A stretch of DNA of 64,000 nucleotides from a candidate division BRC1 bacterium ADurb.Bin183. Its GTDB lineage: Bacteria; Sumerlaeota; Sumerlaeia; MWCT01. The notes beneath the pieces were generated by a model. The model saw only the letters and a list, made by a program, of their open reading frames with translations. It did no database searches and had not been told where the DNA came from. Each line of letters begins with the position of its first letter. Position 1 is the first letter of the stretch. Positions 45,398 to 54,117 of the stretch are shown one piece after another. A program made the position numbers and the translations under genes. The DNA lies in NCBI GenBank assembly GCA_002070185.1, contig MWCT01000012.1, forward strand, positions 1-64,000, given 5' to 3'.

Positions 45398-46513
45398 ATG
45401 GTTGACCCACGCGTTGAAAAATTTATATTAGGCATCCTCTCTGATGCGGAGCGAGTCGCCCAATGGAACCGTTTTCGTTCAGAAAATAAAATAATTGACC
45501 TGAACAAGATAGATTTGAGCAACAAAGATTTGAAGGAATTCAACTTTACAGATATTGAAATGGCGGCGGCAAATCTTTTCAATGCCGACCTTGCCGGCGC
45601 CGACCTTTCCCGCGTCAATCTGAGTTATGCCAATCTGCAACGTTCCAATCTGGCAAATGCGTTTTTGACAAGCGCCAATCTCAAAGTGGCGGATTTGCGC
45701 GGGGTAAACGCGGTTGATACCAATTTCGACTTTGCCGATTTGACGCACGCCAAATTGAATGGGGCATGGATGGTCGGCTCCAGCTTTGCCGGCGGCAATC
45801 TTTCGGGGGCAGACCTCCGCGGCGCCAATTTAAAATTTGCTAACATGACCAATACAATCCTTGCCGGCGCTAATGTGGAGGAGGCGGATTTGACCAATGT
45901 TGAATTAACGCCCGAGCAAATCAAATCCACAAAAAATTATGGGCGCGCCATCATCCGCGGCGCGCATACCGCTGGGGCATCTTCTACGCCATCCAAGCCT
46001 AAAATGAAAACGGAGGAATCTCACGACGATCTTTTTACAGAAGATGATTGCTATAAAATCCTTGAAGTTTCCAAAGAGGCATCACTGGAAGAAATCGAGC
46101 ATGCTTACCGTCAGAAAGCGAAGGAATACCATCCCGACCGTGTGCATAATCTTGGAGAAAAGTTGCGCATTGTCGCCCAGCGCGAGTTCGATCGCGTTCG
46201 GCATGCGTATAAATCGCTGACTCAGCACAAAGTCAAGCCCGCCGAAGCAATGGAAAATATCGTTTCGGGAGAAATCCTCGCGCGTAAAAAGAGCAAGGAT
46301 CTTCAAATCGAAGATTACCTCGAGTTGATTAAAATGAATCCCTATAACGACAAATTGCAATACAATCTTGGGCTTCTTTATTTCCAAAAAGGGTTTGTGG
46401 ATTTAGCCGTTGATTCGTATGAAAAGGCGCTGAAGGTCAATCCATACAATGTCCACGCCCAGCACAACCTCCGCGTGGCAAAACTGCTCAAAGCACTTTC
46501 GGGCGAAAAATAA
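45398..46513 (+). CDS. Pentapeptide-repeat/J-domain/TPR fusion protein
   Basis: The 371-residue protein has three parts. Residues about 45-175 form pentapeptide repeats (ADLAGADLSRVNLSYANLQ, GADLRGANLKFANMTNT) with the A(D/N)LxX rhythm of a right-handed quadrilateral beta-helix. Residues 216-277 form a J-domain with HPD at 245-247 (YRQKAKEYHPDRVHN), the motif that stimulates DnaK-type Hsp70 ATPase. Residues about 300-365 are TPR (NDKLQYNLGLLYFQKGFVDLAVDSYEKALKVNP is split by a loop). There is no signal peptide or membrane segment. A cytosolic co-chaperone or scaffold role is inferred, with unknown client. AGAGGG lies 8 bases before the ATG. It is convergent with the acyl-CoA dehydrogenase gene. 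I do not recall this three-part order as a named family. Confidence 0.85.
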   Translation: MVDPRVEKFILGILSDAERVAQWNRFRSENKIIDLNKIDLSNKDLKEFNFTDIEMAAANLFNADLAGADLSRVNLSYANLQRSNLANAFLTSANLKVADLRGVNAVDTNFDFADLTHAKLNGAWMVGSSFAGGNLSGADLRGANLKFANMTNTILAGANVEEADLTNVELTPEQIKSTKNYGRAIIRGAHTAGASSTPSKPKMKTEESHDDLFTEDDCYKILEVSKEASLEEIEHAYRQKAKEYHPDRVHNLGEKLRIVAQREFDRVRHAYKSLTQHKVKPAEAMENIVSGEILARKKSKDLQIEDYLELIKMNPYNDKLQYNLGLLYFQKGFVDLAVDSYEKALKVNPYNVHAQHNLRVAKLLKALSGEK

Positions 46514-46532
46514 AAATCAATTTTGTAATTAA

Positions 46533-47693
46533 TTATTTCTTCTTCTGTGCGGCTTCTTTGATGAGCTCCAGCCCGATGATGGTGCGCTGGATCTGGTTTG
46601 TCCCTTCGTAGATTTGGGTAATTTTGGCGTCGCGCATATATTTTTCAACGGGGAATTCGCGCATATATCCATTTCCTCCGCAAATCTGAATGCAGTCAAT
46701 TGTCGCTTTCATGGCAACGTCGGATGCGTAACATTTTGCCATGGCTGAAATTTTGGATGCCTCGGGGTCATTGGCATCCACCATCCGCGCCGCTTGATAA
46801 ACGAGGAGACGCGCAGCTTCAATCTGCATGGCGCAATCCGCCATCATGTGCTGAATTGCTTGAAAACTTGAGACGGGCTGCCCGAACTGGATGCGGGTGC
46901 GCGCGAACTCGATGGCTTCTTCAAGGGCGCCAGCGGCGATGCCAACTGCTTGGGCGCCGATGCCGGGACGGGATTTGTCAAAGGTGTTCATGGCGATGCG
47001 GAATCCGCGATTTTTTTTGCCGAGCATATTTTCCTTAGGGACGCGGCAGTTTTCAAAACGAAGTTCGCGCGTATCGGAGCAACGAATGCCGAGTTTCTTT
47101 TCCTTTGAGCCGACGATGAAGCCGGGGAAATCTTTCTCCACGATAAAAACCGAGATGCCGCGCGCGCCTTTGCCCGGTTCAGTGGCGGCGAAAACAGTCA
47201 ATATGTCAGCCGCGCCGCCGTTTGTAATCCACTGCTTTGTCCCGTTCAGGATGTAATAATCGCCCTCCTCGCGGGCGGTTGTTTCAATAGAACCGGCGTC
47301 GCTCCCAACATTAGGCTCTGTCAAGGCGAAGGCGGCAAGGTATTCGCCGGAGGCAACCTTTGGCAGGTATTTATTTTTTTGGTCTTCCGTTCCATGTAAA
47401 ATGATTGGATAGGAACCGAGGGCGTTGGCGGCAAAGCAGACTGCCACGCCGCCGCAGATTTTGCTGAGTTCCTCCGTTGCGATGGAAAGTTCCATGCATC
47501 CGCCGCCGAGTCCGCCATATTTTTCTTCGATATAAATGCCCATCATATTGGACTGGGCGAGAATTTTCATAATTTCATAAGGATATACTTCCTCCTCATC
47601 CAGCCTTGCGCGCTCAGGTTTAACTTTTTCGATGGCAATCTCCCGCGCCAAATCGCGGATGTCCTGCTGAACTTCATTAAAACCGTAATCCAT
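46533..47693 (-). CDS. Acyl-CoA dehydrogenase (short-chain/butyryl-CoA type)
   Basis: The roughly 386-residue flavoprotein oxidises an acyl-CoA to the 2-enoyl-CoA. Family blocks are ALTEPNVGSDAG, TKQWITNGG, FMIRF-like loop positions near IRCSDTRELRFENCRVP, and the terminal IYEGTNQIQRTIIG carrying the catalytic glutamate seen in short and medium chain members. The ATG at 47693 is chosen because an AAGGGAT site lies upstream and because the family begins MDY/MDF; an in-frame start at 47744 adds 17 atypical residues. No etfAB, thiolase or hydratase genes are near. Chain length cannot be set. Confidence 0.94.
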   Translation of the reverse strand: MDYGFNEVQQDIRDLAREIAIEKVKPERARLDEEEVYPYEIMKILAQSNMMGIYIEEKYGGLGGGCMELSIATEELSKICGGVAVCFAANALGSYPIILHGTEDQKNKYLPKVASGEYLAAFALTEPNVGSDAGSIETTAREEGDYYILNGTKQWITNGGAADILTVFAATEPGKGARGISVFIVEKDFPGFIVGSKEKKLGIRCSDTRELRFENCRVPKENMLGKKNRGFRIAMNTFDKSRPGIGAQAVGIAAGALEEAIEFARTRIQFGQPVSSFQAIQHMMADCAMQIEAARLLVYQAARMVDANDPEASKISAMAKCYASDVAMKATIDCIQICGGNGYMREFPVEKYMRDAKITQIYEGTNQIQRTIIGLELIKEAAQKKK

Positions 47694-47827
47694 ATCCTTA
47701 TCCCTTTCTTCATATAAAATTATGAGATTTATCTCTTTTAGCAAAGCCTCAAAGTCAATTGGAAAAATGCAAAGATTTTTGATGATTTGCCAGCCCTAAA
47801 AAAAGTTTGATTTGAGGGCGAGGAATT

Positions 47828-48742
47828 CTAAAATAATTCCGAACAGATGACGCCCGCAACAATGAGTATGCCACCCAAAATCTGCGGGATGGTCATTTGT
47901 TCGTTCAGGATGAGGTATCCAAGAATCGCCACAAGAAGCGGCTCGGCGCTGTATATCAACGCCGCCCTTGTCGAGGTTGTAAATTTCTGATATTGGTTTT
48001 GCAAGAGTGTTGTCAAAAGGGTGCAAAATAATCCTAAAAATATTACAATCGCCGCTAATTGGAATTCGGGAAGAATAATCCTCTCCCCTGCTGCAGCAAA
48101 ATATATCCAGCACAGAACCGCCATGGCGACAAACTGGACGAAAACAAAGGGGAGTATCTGGATGCCTCTGGTTGTGTAGTAAGAAAGCAGCACGATATAA
48201 AAACCCCACGTAACGGCGCAAATCAGGGTCATGATATCGCCGCGGTTGATGGCGCTTTGTTCCGCAAAGGGATTCAAAAGCAGATATAGCCCTGTCAGGG
48301 CAAGAAACGTCCCCACAATCGAGCCCAAAGGGGGGATTTTCTTTTCGATGGCGATGGATAGAAAGGGAATGAATATAATGGAGAGCGCAGTGATAAATCC
48401 GCTTTTGGTTGTGGTTGTGTATTGCAGACCTATCGTCTGAGTCAGAAAAGCGACGTAAAGCAAAGCGCCCAGCAAGATGCCAGCGCGCAATTCGATCTTT
48501 TTAATCTGTTGAATGATTTTGGGCTTCCAAAGGAACAACGCTATGGCGCTGATGGTAAATCGGTATGTTATGAGGGAATTGGGCGTAAATGACGCGCCTT
48601 TCCAATATTGCGGGGTGATTGCCCGTTGAACGAGTATAAACGTTGTGCTCCAAAGGATTGTGACAAAAACCAGAACCCCTTCTGCGATAAAGTGATTAGG
48701 CGCGAGTTCGTTTTTTTTCAGCACTGCTCCCCCTTTAATCAC
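47828..48742 (-). CDS. EamA/DMT-superfamily transporter
   Basis: The 304-residue protein has about ten hydrophobic helices in two EamA repeats, with VFVTILWSTTFILVQRAI at the start, LTGLYLLLNP in the middle, and STRAALIYSAEPLLVAILGYLILNEQMT near the end. These are drug/metabolite exporter features; substrate is unknown. The start is probably a GTG at 48742, or GTG 48724 after an AAAGGGGGA run; neither is ideal. Its upstream edge meets direct repeat A within 8 bases, so the repeat may carry its promoter or leader. Confidence 0.85.
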   Translation of the reverse strand: MIKGGAVLKKNELAPNHFIAEGVLVFVTILWSTTFILVQRAITPQYWKGASFTPNSLITYRFTISAIALFLWKPKIIQQIKKIELRAGILLGALLYVAFLTQTIGLQYTTTTKSGFITALSIIFIPFLSIAIEKKIPPLGSIVGTFLALTGLYLLLNPFAEQSAINRGDIMTLICAVTWGFYIVLLSYYTTRGIQILPFVFVQFVAMAVLCWIYFAAAGERIILPEFQLAAIVIFLGLFCTLLTTLLQNQYQKFTTSTRAALIYSAEPLLVAILGYLILNEQMTIPQILGGILIVAGVICSELF

Positions 48743-48749
48743 CTTCCGC

Positions 48750-49110
48750 CTGATTCTTCAAAATAGTTGCAATTTGTTAAAAATAATAGTGCCCGCCGGA
48801 GGCCCTGTTTTATAAAGGAGTTAAATAAACAAACCAGTTAAAGAATGGGTTTCCGATGATGAATAAGAGCCAAACAAAGCAGAGGATGGGCAATCAAGAT
48901 ATATTTTGAGGATGCAAACGCGACGGCATTTTAGCGATTTGGTGCTGGCGGAGCGGTTGACAGGTCGTCTGGGTTTGTGATCGTATTTATTCAATTGCGG
49001 GGCTTTTATACGCGCAGCCGGCGCGTGTGGCACGCCATTCCCAGCTTTCCCCCGCCATCTCCCCCTTTTCATCTCTCAACGGACACATATATTTTTTCAC
49101 TATTTTGAAG
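48750..49110. repeat. Direct repeat A flanking the DUF262 module
   Basis: This 361-base non-coding stretch is an imperfect copy of 51234-51490, in the same orientation. Shared tracts include TTGCAATTTGTTAAAAATAA, TGAATAAGAGCCAAACAAAG, GTTGACAGGTCGTCTGGGTT and ACACATATATTTTTTCA. Copy A has two extra blocks (about 48815-48860 and 48885-48950) lacking in copy B. A hairpin ACGCGC-AGCCG-GCGCGT (49010-49026) matches a differently paired hairpin in B. It lies directly between the EamA start and the DUF262 stop. Confidence 0.9.
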
Positions 49111-49124
49111 GATCAAGGATCCAT

Positions 49125-50996
49125 TCATGACTCTATTCTTTCCACTTGAGTCTCAATTCCATCAACATCATCTTCATCGGTTATAATCAAATCTTCTACA
49201 TTTGGGCTTTCTTTTGTCTTCCACCGCTGATTTATCCATTGAATTATTTCATTTCTGCGTTTATCGAACTCTATCCTTGTCCAATCATCATATTGGGAAA
49301 TTTTACGCTCCTGCCGAATATCGGAGTTGATGTAACTGGGACTCTGTCCCGGCTGCCCTTTCTTACGTTCGAACTCGAAGTTCGAATATTTGGAATTATC
49401 CTTTGTGAGTACAAGGTTACCAATGTCATGCAGACATTCCTTGATGTCCTCTGGGTTTTTCCATACTTCTTTCCAGTGAGAACCCTCCATGAGATTCTGT
49501 GGGAGTATGTGTTCGATGGTGGAATCCTTCAAATCCTTCCAATCCAGGCGTGGTTGTTTCCCTTGCCCTTCTGTCGCCAATAAATGAAGTTCATACTCAT
49601 ACAGCGTATATTTCAGGCGATTACGGCTTCCATACCAGTCGCTGGGCTGAGCGTTCGAACTCTGAAAAGAATCTTCGCTGGCGTAATACCGCGTCAGTTC
49701 GTGTATTGACTCAGTAATACCGGGTAGTGATTGAGGTTTTTCGAGAACTTCATTGCCCCAGCGATAGAAACTGGATTTCCCTGAATCGCTTCGTCGGCCG
49801 CGATACAGAAATACCCGGTACGCATAAATCTCGAGTGCTTTTAGAAGTGAGATGTAATTCTCTTCAATAATTTTATCGGATTCTCGATGTTTCCGGGCGG
49901 CAACAAGGAGTGGCAGAAAATTTGCAATGTTGCCGGTGTTGTGAATTTTGGTTAGCCAAATCAATTCATCGCCAGATATAGTGTTGGAGGATGTTGGACT
50001 GGTTATAATAGCATAGTGCTTTGAAATGGCTCCAAGGTTATTCGAAAAATCTTTTATGAATTTTTTTGTGTCTTCTTTGGACTTAATGTTAAAGTTTTTC
50101 AGTGGAATACAATCATCATTCTTAAATCCATTGTAACCAATCCAGTTCCTGGGTGAATGGGTACAAAATAATGTCCAGGCAGTCCTTAGGCATTGATCTT
50201 CGTTGCCAACGCATGTTCCAAGATTGTTATATACGTCTTTCCAGTTATTATTGATTATAGTGGTTAATGAAGCGCGTTCTACCTCATCGCTTTCATTTCG
50301 CGAAACCCAATACATTAAATAATTTTTTAATAGCTCTAAAACTGAAAGTCCTTTTCCTCTTGAGTTCATCAACTCAAAAGTCATGCCAATTTCGCATTCC
50401 TCCTCGATTGTGTAAAAGGTAAAAACCAATTTGGAGGTCATTGCAAGGTATAGGGCCCGGAGATAGCCAACACCGCCTTCAGTATCGTCTGCCAATTTTT
50501 CCTCTATATGACTTTTAAAATAATTGTAAGCTGATTGGAGACGTTTTTCATGCGTCGTATCAGGTGTTGTATTAGATTGTCCTGTGTTAAGTAGATTATA
50601 AAAATAGTTATTGGCGTTATTATTGAGTGTCAACTTGCAAGTGGTTTCCGAAAACAAAAAGAGAGATTTTTTCGCTTCATAGGCGGTTTCACCTTTTTCA
50701 ATCAATTTGCGAATAATGATAGATAGATAAAGACAAGAGGTGACGAGCCTTTGTTGACCATCCACAATATCAACTGTTTCAAGCCTGTCAATTCCGTAAA
50801 TCTTGGCGGGCTTGCTTTTTTCTTGGTAGACCACCACCGTTCCGGCATAGTGATTTTTTACCTCTTCATTCACCAGTGCATCAATATCTTGAATGAAATC
50901 ATTCCATTGTTTTTTATCCCATGCATATCCTCGTTGGTAATCTGGGACTTGAAATAGGTTTTTTGAAAATAAGTCATTGAGTGTTTTCTTTTCCAT
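49125..50996 (-). CDS. DUF262/DUF1524 protein (single-chain GmrSD-like restriction nuclease)
   Basis: The 623-residue protein carries an N-terminal DUF262 domain with FQVPDYQRGYAW (15-26) and IVDGQQRLVT (DGQQR 79-83), a ParB-like NTP-hydrolysing fold. A C-terminal DUF1524 HNH nuclease follows with STIEHILPQN (494-501) and DIGNLVLTKDNSKYSN. Fusion of both parts on one chain is the layout of GmrSD-type type IV restriction enzymes, which cut modified phage DNA. A role in phage defence is inferred. AAAGGAG precedes the ATG. The gene looks more AT-rich than its neighbours and lies in a 2.1-kb interval bounded by direct repeats, which suggests acquisition. Only a remnant of one other gene is in the interval. 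Natural targets cannot be read from the sequence. Confidence 0.92.
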   Translation of the reverse strand: MEKKTLNDLFSKNLFQVPDYQRGYAWDKKQWNDFIQDIDALVNEEVKNHYAGTVVVYQEKSKPAKIYGIDRLETVDIVDGQQRLVTSCLYLSIIIRKLIEKGETAYEAKKSLFLFSETTCKLTLNNNANNYFYNLLNTGQSNTTPDTTHEKRLQSAYNYFKSHIEEKLADDTEGGVGYLRALYLAMTSKLVFTFYTIEEECEIGMTFELMNSRGKGLSVLELLKNYLMYWVSRNESDEVERASLTTIINNNWKDVYNNLGTCVGNEDQCLRTAWTLFCTHSPRNWIGYNGFKNDDCIPLKNFNIKSKEDTKKFIKDFSNNLGAISKHYAIITSPTSSNTISGDELIWLTKIHNTGNIANFLPLLVAARKHRESDKIIEENYISLLKALEIYAYRVFLYRGRRSDSGKSSFYRWGNEVLEKPQSLPGITESIHELTRYYASEDSFQSSNAQPSDWYGSRNRLKYTLYEYELHLLATEGQGKQPRLDWKDLKDSTIEHILPQNLMEGSHWKEVWKNPEDIKECLHDIGNLVLTKDNSKYSNFEFERKKGQPGQSPSYINSDIRQERKISQYDDWTRIEFDKRRNEIIQWINQRWKTKESPNVEDLIITDEDDVDGIETQVERIES

Positions 50997-51148
50997 AATT
51001 ACTCCTTTATATCTATATCTGATGAGTCAGAAAAGATCTGCTCATACAAGTCTATTCTTCCATTTTAAAAGTTCGTGCAACCTACCTTTGATAAGTGGAG
51101 TTATAAAACATGGGTTTTCTCTTTTGAGGTTTTCACAATCGAAACCAG

Positions 51149-51233
51149 CTATTTAGCAATTTCATTGCATTCCTTCAAAATGGATTTCAACCATTTATTA
51201 TCAATAGATTTATAAGAAAATAATAATTCCCCC
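51149..51233 (-). pseudogene. Possible 3' end of a lost gene, cut by repeat B
   Basis: Reading leftward from the inner edge of repeat B gives an open frame of about 27 codons ending in TAG at 51149-51151: GELLFSYKSIDNKWLK then SILKECNEIAK. It has the look of a real helical protein tail. It lies just upstream of the DUF262 gene in the same direction and begins where repeat B stops. No family is recognised. Chance is possible at this length. Confidence 0.3.
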
Positions 51234-51490
51234 CTGATTTTTCAAAATTGTTGCAATTTGTTAAAAATAATAGTGTCCGCCGGTGACCCTGTTTTATTGG
51301 TGAATAAGAGCCAAACAAAGCAGAGGGCGGAATGGTTGACAGGTCGTCTGGGTTTGTGGTCGCATCTATTCAATTGCAGGGCTTTTATTCACGCTGCCGG
51401 AGCGTGCGGCATGCCATGCTCAGCTTTCCCCCGCCATTTCCCACTTTTCAACTCTCAACGAACACATATATTTTTTCATTATTTTGAAGG
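51234..51490. repeat. Direct repeat B flanking the DUF262 module
   Basis: This 257-base copy of 48750-49110 lacks two blocks present in A but follows it closely elsewhere. Its hairpin CACGCT-GCCGG-AGCGTG (51390-51406) occupies the same place as the hairpin of A but with different paired bases. A palindrome GGCATGCC follows. It lies 249 bases before the transglutaminase-like gene; the bases between B and that gene hold a possible promoter and no gene. Confidence 0.9.
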
Positions 51491-51554
51491 TGGAGGGTTG
51501 GTTGGTGTATTAAAAAAGTATTTAAATATTATTAAATAATTCACCTTTTTTTGT

Positions 51555-51581
51555 GTGACAGTCCTGTTTGAGTGGTATATT
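51555..51581 (+). promoter_or_regulatory. Candidate sigma-70-type promoter for the transglutaminase-like gene
   Basis: GTGACA (51555-51560) and TATATT (51576-51581) are one base each from the -35 and -10 consensus, with a short 15-base spacer. It lies 158 bases before the ATG at 51739. A small GC-rich hairpin followed by T residues (about 51655-51672) lies in the leader. Confidence 0.3.
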
Positions 51582-51738
51582 AGATTTAGCGAGACAGGAT
51601 TTCGAGAGTAAAGAGAAGCCATTCCTCTCCCCCTAACCTCATCCACATCTCACCCGCTGCGGCGGCTTTTTTATTTGAGCTTTACAATTGCTGCATTAAA
51701 AGAGCAGAGTCTTTTCAAAATTTTGGGGAGGTTATTCC

Positions 51739-53214
51739 ATGAAACATCTTTTTTCAATGGTCGTTGCAATCTTTGCTCTTTTGGCGGTATTTCCAACTGT
51801 TTCTGTTTCTGAAAATACTGCCGAACCTGTTCAACATGCCCGCGAGCTTTTGCGCACTGGCGATATAAAGATGGCTGAGAAGGTTCTCACCGATGCGTTA
51901 ATAACCGACATGAACGCGGATAAATTTGCCATTAGATGGGAAATGGAACGTATCCGCCGCATTCGGCTTGATTATGATACTTCAGAGGATGAATTGACCT
52001 CCGAGTGCATCAGGAAGATAAAGAATTGCACAAAAGATGAGGTTCGTCAATGGGAAGCAGAAGGCAAGTTTGATGTGATGATGATTGACGGGCAGAAGAG
52101 ATTTTTTTCCTCGTCGGTTTCCAATCTTGCCAAAAGATATCCTGAGATTCGCAAACGTTTTAAGGATTATTCAGAAAAGGACAGTTTTGGGGAACGCATT
52201 CTTGCTATGGCGCTTCGTATGAAGGATGAGGCAAAGAAAGGCAATTCGCCTTATGTGGCTCCTTTCCGTTTGGGGGCAAAGCAAACGCTCACCCCCAAAA
52301 AGGAATTTGTCATGGCGGGAGAGACGATACGCGTTTGGCTGCCTTATCCGCGGGAAACGGATTGTCAGAAGGATATCACTCTTATCAGCGCCACCCCTGA
52401 GCCAAAAGCGATAGACGCTCCGCAAAGCAATATTCGCTCTGTTTATTTTGAGGCGGATGTCAGCGATGACAAACAAACATCATTCAGCGTGCAGTATGAA
52501 TTTACCTCTTATGGTTTTTATCAAGAGGTGGATCCCGCTAAAGTGAAAGAGGATTTATCAGATCCTGTTTACATTCAGCATATTTCCGAGGAAGAGCCTC
52601 ATATTATTTTCACGCCGGAAATCAAGGCGCTGGCAAAGAAGATAGTCGGCGATGAGAAAAATCCATACATCAAAGGGAAATTAATATATAACTGGATTTG
52701 CGAAAATATTGTTTACAGTTATTCTCGGGAATATTCCACGCTGCTGAATATTCCGATGTATGTTTATGAACATCGTTATGGCGATTGCGGGCAGCTGGGC
52801 TTGTTATTGATAACGATGTGCCGAAGCGTGGGCGTTCCGGCGGCATGGCGTTCCGGGTGGGAATGCATGTCCGGCGATGGATGGGGAATGCACGATTGGG
52901 CGGCGATTTATATCAAGCCTTATGGGTGGCTTTTTGCGGATCCGTATATGGGCGTCTGGGCGATGCACGAATCCACGCTGCCGGAAAAAGAGCGTTTATT
53001 CCTGAAGGATTTTTATTATGGGAATCTTGACCCTTGGCGGTTGGAGGCGAATGCGCAAAATAATGCTCCGCTCAAACCTGCGAAGTTTGATTTTCGCTCT
53101 GAAACGGTGGATTTCCAGCGCGGCGAGGTCGAGTCCGGCGGGCGCAATCTTTATTTTGGGGAGTTTCGCAGAAGCATGCGTTTGGAAAAAATCAAAGACC
53201 TTTTAGAAAAGTAA
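51739..53214 (+). CDS. Secreted transglutaminase-like (cysteine protease fold) protein
   Basis: The 491-residue protein has a signal peptide (MKHLFSMVVAIFALLAVFPT, cleavage near VSVS-EN). An N-terminal helical region (about 30-160) is followed by a beta-rich part (about 185-270). The transglutaminase-like core is at about 300-410, with the catalytic triad C350 in RYGDCGQLGLL, H385 in GMHDWAAIY and D401 in LFADPYMG. These proteins hydrolyse or cross-link peptides; prokaryotic members often act as cysteine peptidases in the periplasm. GGGAGG lies 8 bases before the ATG. The inositol monophosphatase gene starts 6 bases after the stop, so they are co-transcribed. Confidence 0.88.
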   Translation: MKHLFSMVVAIFALLAVFPTVSVSENTAEPVQHARELLRTGDIKMAEKVLTDALITDMNADKFAIRWEMERIRRIRLDYDTSEDELTSECIRKIKNCTKDEVRQWEAEGKFDVMMIDGQKRFFSSSVSNLAKRYPEIRKRFKDYSEKDSFGERILAMALRMKDEAKKGNSPYVAPFRLGAKQTLTPKKEFVMAGETIRVWLPYPRETDCQKDITLISATPEPKAIDAPQSNIRSVYFEADVSDDKQTSFSVQYEFTSYGFYQEVDPAKVKEDLSDPVYIQHISEEEPHIIFTPEIKALAKKIVGDEKNPYIKGKLIYNWICENIVYSYSREYSTLLNIPMYVYEHRYGDCGQLGLLLITMCRSVGVPAAWRSGWECMSGDGWGMHDWAAIYIKPYGWLFADPYMGVWAMHESTLPEKERLFLKDFYYGNLDPWRLEANAQNNAPLKPAKFDFRSETVDFQRGEVESGGRNLYFGEFRRSMRLEKIKDLLEK

Positions 53215-53220
53215 AATCAT

Positions 53221-54003
53221 ATGAACGATTTAAGAAAAGTCCTTCTCGATGCTATCCGCCAAGCGGGCGATGTGCTTATGAGCTATTACGGCAAGCTGGA
53301 ACATATTCAAACCAAAACCGGCGAGATTGACCTTGTTACTGAAGCAGACCATCATTCCGAAAAAACAATCATCGGCGCCATTCGCCAAAATTTTCCCGAG
53401 CATCGGATTCTTGCGGAGGAATCAGGTATGAATGCGTCCGGTTCTTCGGATGTGCGCTGGGTGATAGACCCGCTGGACGGCACGACAAACTTTGCGCATT
53501 CATTCCCCGCATTTTGCGTTTCAATCGGCGTCGAACAGGCGGACAAAATGATTCTGGGCGCTGTGTATAATCCTTATTACAAGGAATTATTTTCCGCCGG
53601 ACGCGACGAAGGCGCATTTTTGAATGAGCGGCAGATTCGCGTGTCGCAGATTAAAGAACTGAATACGAGCCTTTTAACAACAGGCTTTGCTTATGATAGG
53701 CGGGAACGGGCGGATTATTATCTAAATTTTTTCAAGACGTTTATGATGCGCTGCCATGGGGTTAGGCGCGTGGGGGCGGCGGCGTTGGATATGTGCGCGG
53801 TAGCCTGCGGACGAATTGAGGGTTATTGGGAGGAGAATTTAAAACCATGGGACACGGCTGCGGGCTGGTTGATTGTCGAGGAGGCTGGGGGTCGCGTCAG
53901 CGATTTCACCGGAGGGCATTTTTCGATTGATAAAAAACAGCTTCTTGCCACAAACAATTTCATCCATAAAGAGATGACGCAAATCATGTCATCATTATTG
54001 TAA
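53221..54003 (+). CDS. suhB: Inositol monophosphatase family protein
   Basis: The 260-residue protein is a Mg-dependent phosphatase of the IMPase family. It has the metal motifs EADHHSE (EAD near residue 41), AEESG, IDPLDGTTNFAHSFPAFCVSI (the DPxDGT site near 82), and PWDTAAGWLIVEEAGG near 205. Likely substrates are inositol phosphate or related sugar phosphates such as NADP; SuhB in E. coli also helps rRNA transcription. It follows the transglutaminase-like gene by 6 bases and is ended by a strong hairpin terminator. Confidence 0.92.
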   Translation: MNDLRKVLLDAIRQAGDVLMSYYGKLEHIQTKTGEIDLVTEADHHSEKTIIGAIRQNFPEHRILAEESGMNASGSSDVRWVIDPLDGTTNFAHSFPAFCVSIGVEQADKMILGAVYNPYYKELFSAGRDEGAFLNERQIRVSQIKELNTSLLTTGFAYDRRERADYYLNFFKTFMMRCHGVRRVGAAALDMCAVACGRIEGYWEENLKPWDTAAGWLIVEEAGGRVSDFTGGHFSIDKKQLLATNNFIHKEMTQIMSSLL

Positions 54004-54016
54004 ACAACACACAATA

Positions 54017-54050
54017 AAAAAGGCGGGTTCGCAATCCGACCCGCCTTTTT
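54017..54050. terminator. Bidirectional rho-independent terminator
   Basis: AAAAAGGCGGGT (54017-54028) pairs perfectly with ACCCGCCTTTTT (54039-54050) around a 10-base loop, with U tracts in both directions. It ends the suhB transcript (plus) and, 67 bases beyond its stop, the hup transcript (minus). Confidence 0.95.
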
Positions 54051-54117
54051 CTTTCCGCTCATTTTTGGATGATGCGGAAATTTAAAGCTCCCCTGAAGGA
54101 ACGGCGAACTGTAAAAA

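Noticed and set aside
48821-49072. Short open frames within repeats A and B
   Set aside because: The corresponding frame in the other copy has a stop or differs in register, and copies differ by indels, so the repeats are treated as non-coding.
51654-51672. CCGC-TGCG-GCGG followed by T residues as a terminator
   Set aside because: The stem is only 4 bp and lies in the leader of a plus-strand gene; evidence is too thin.
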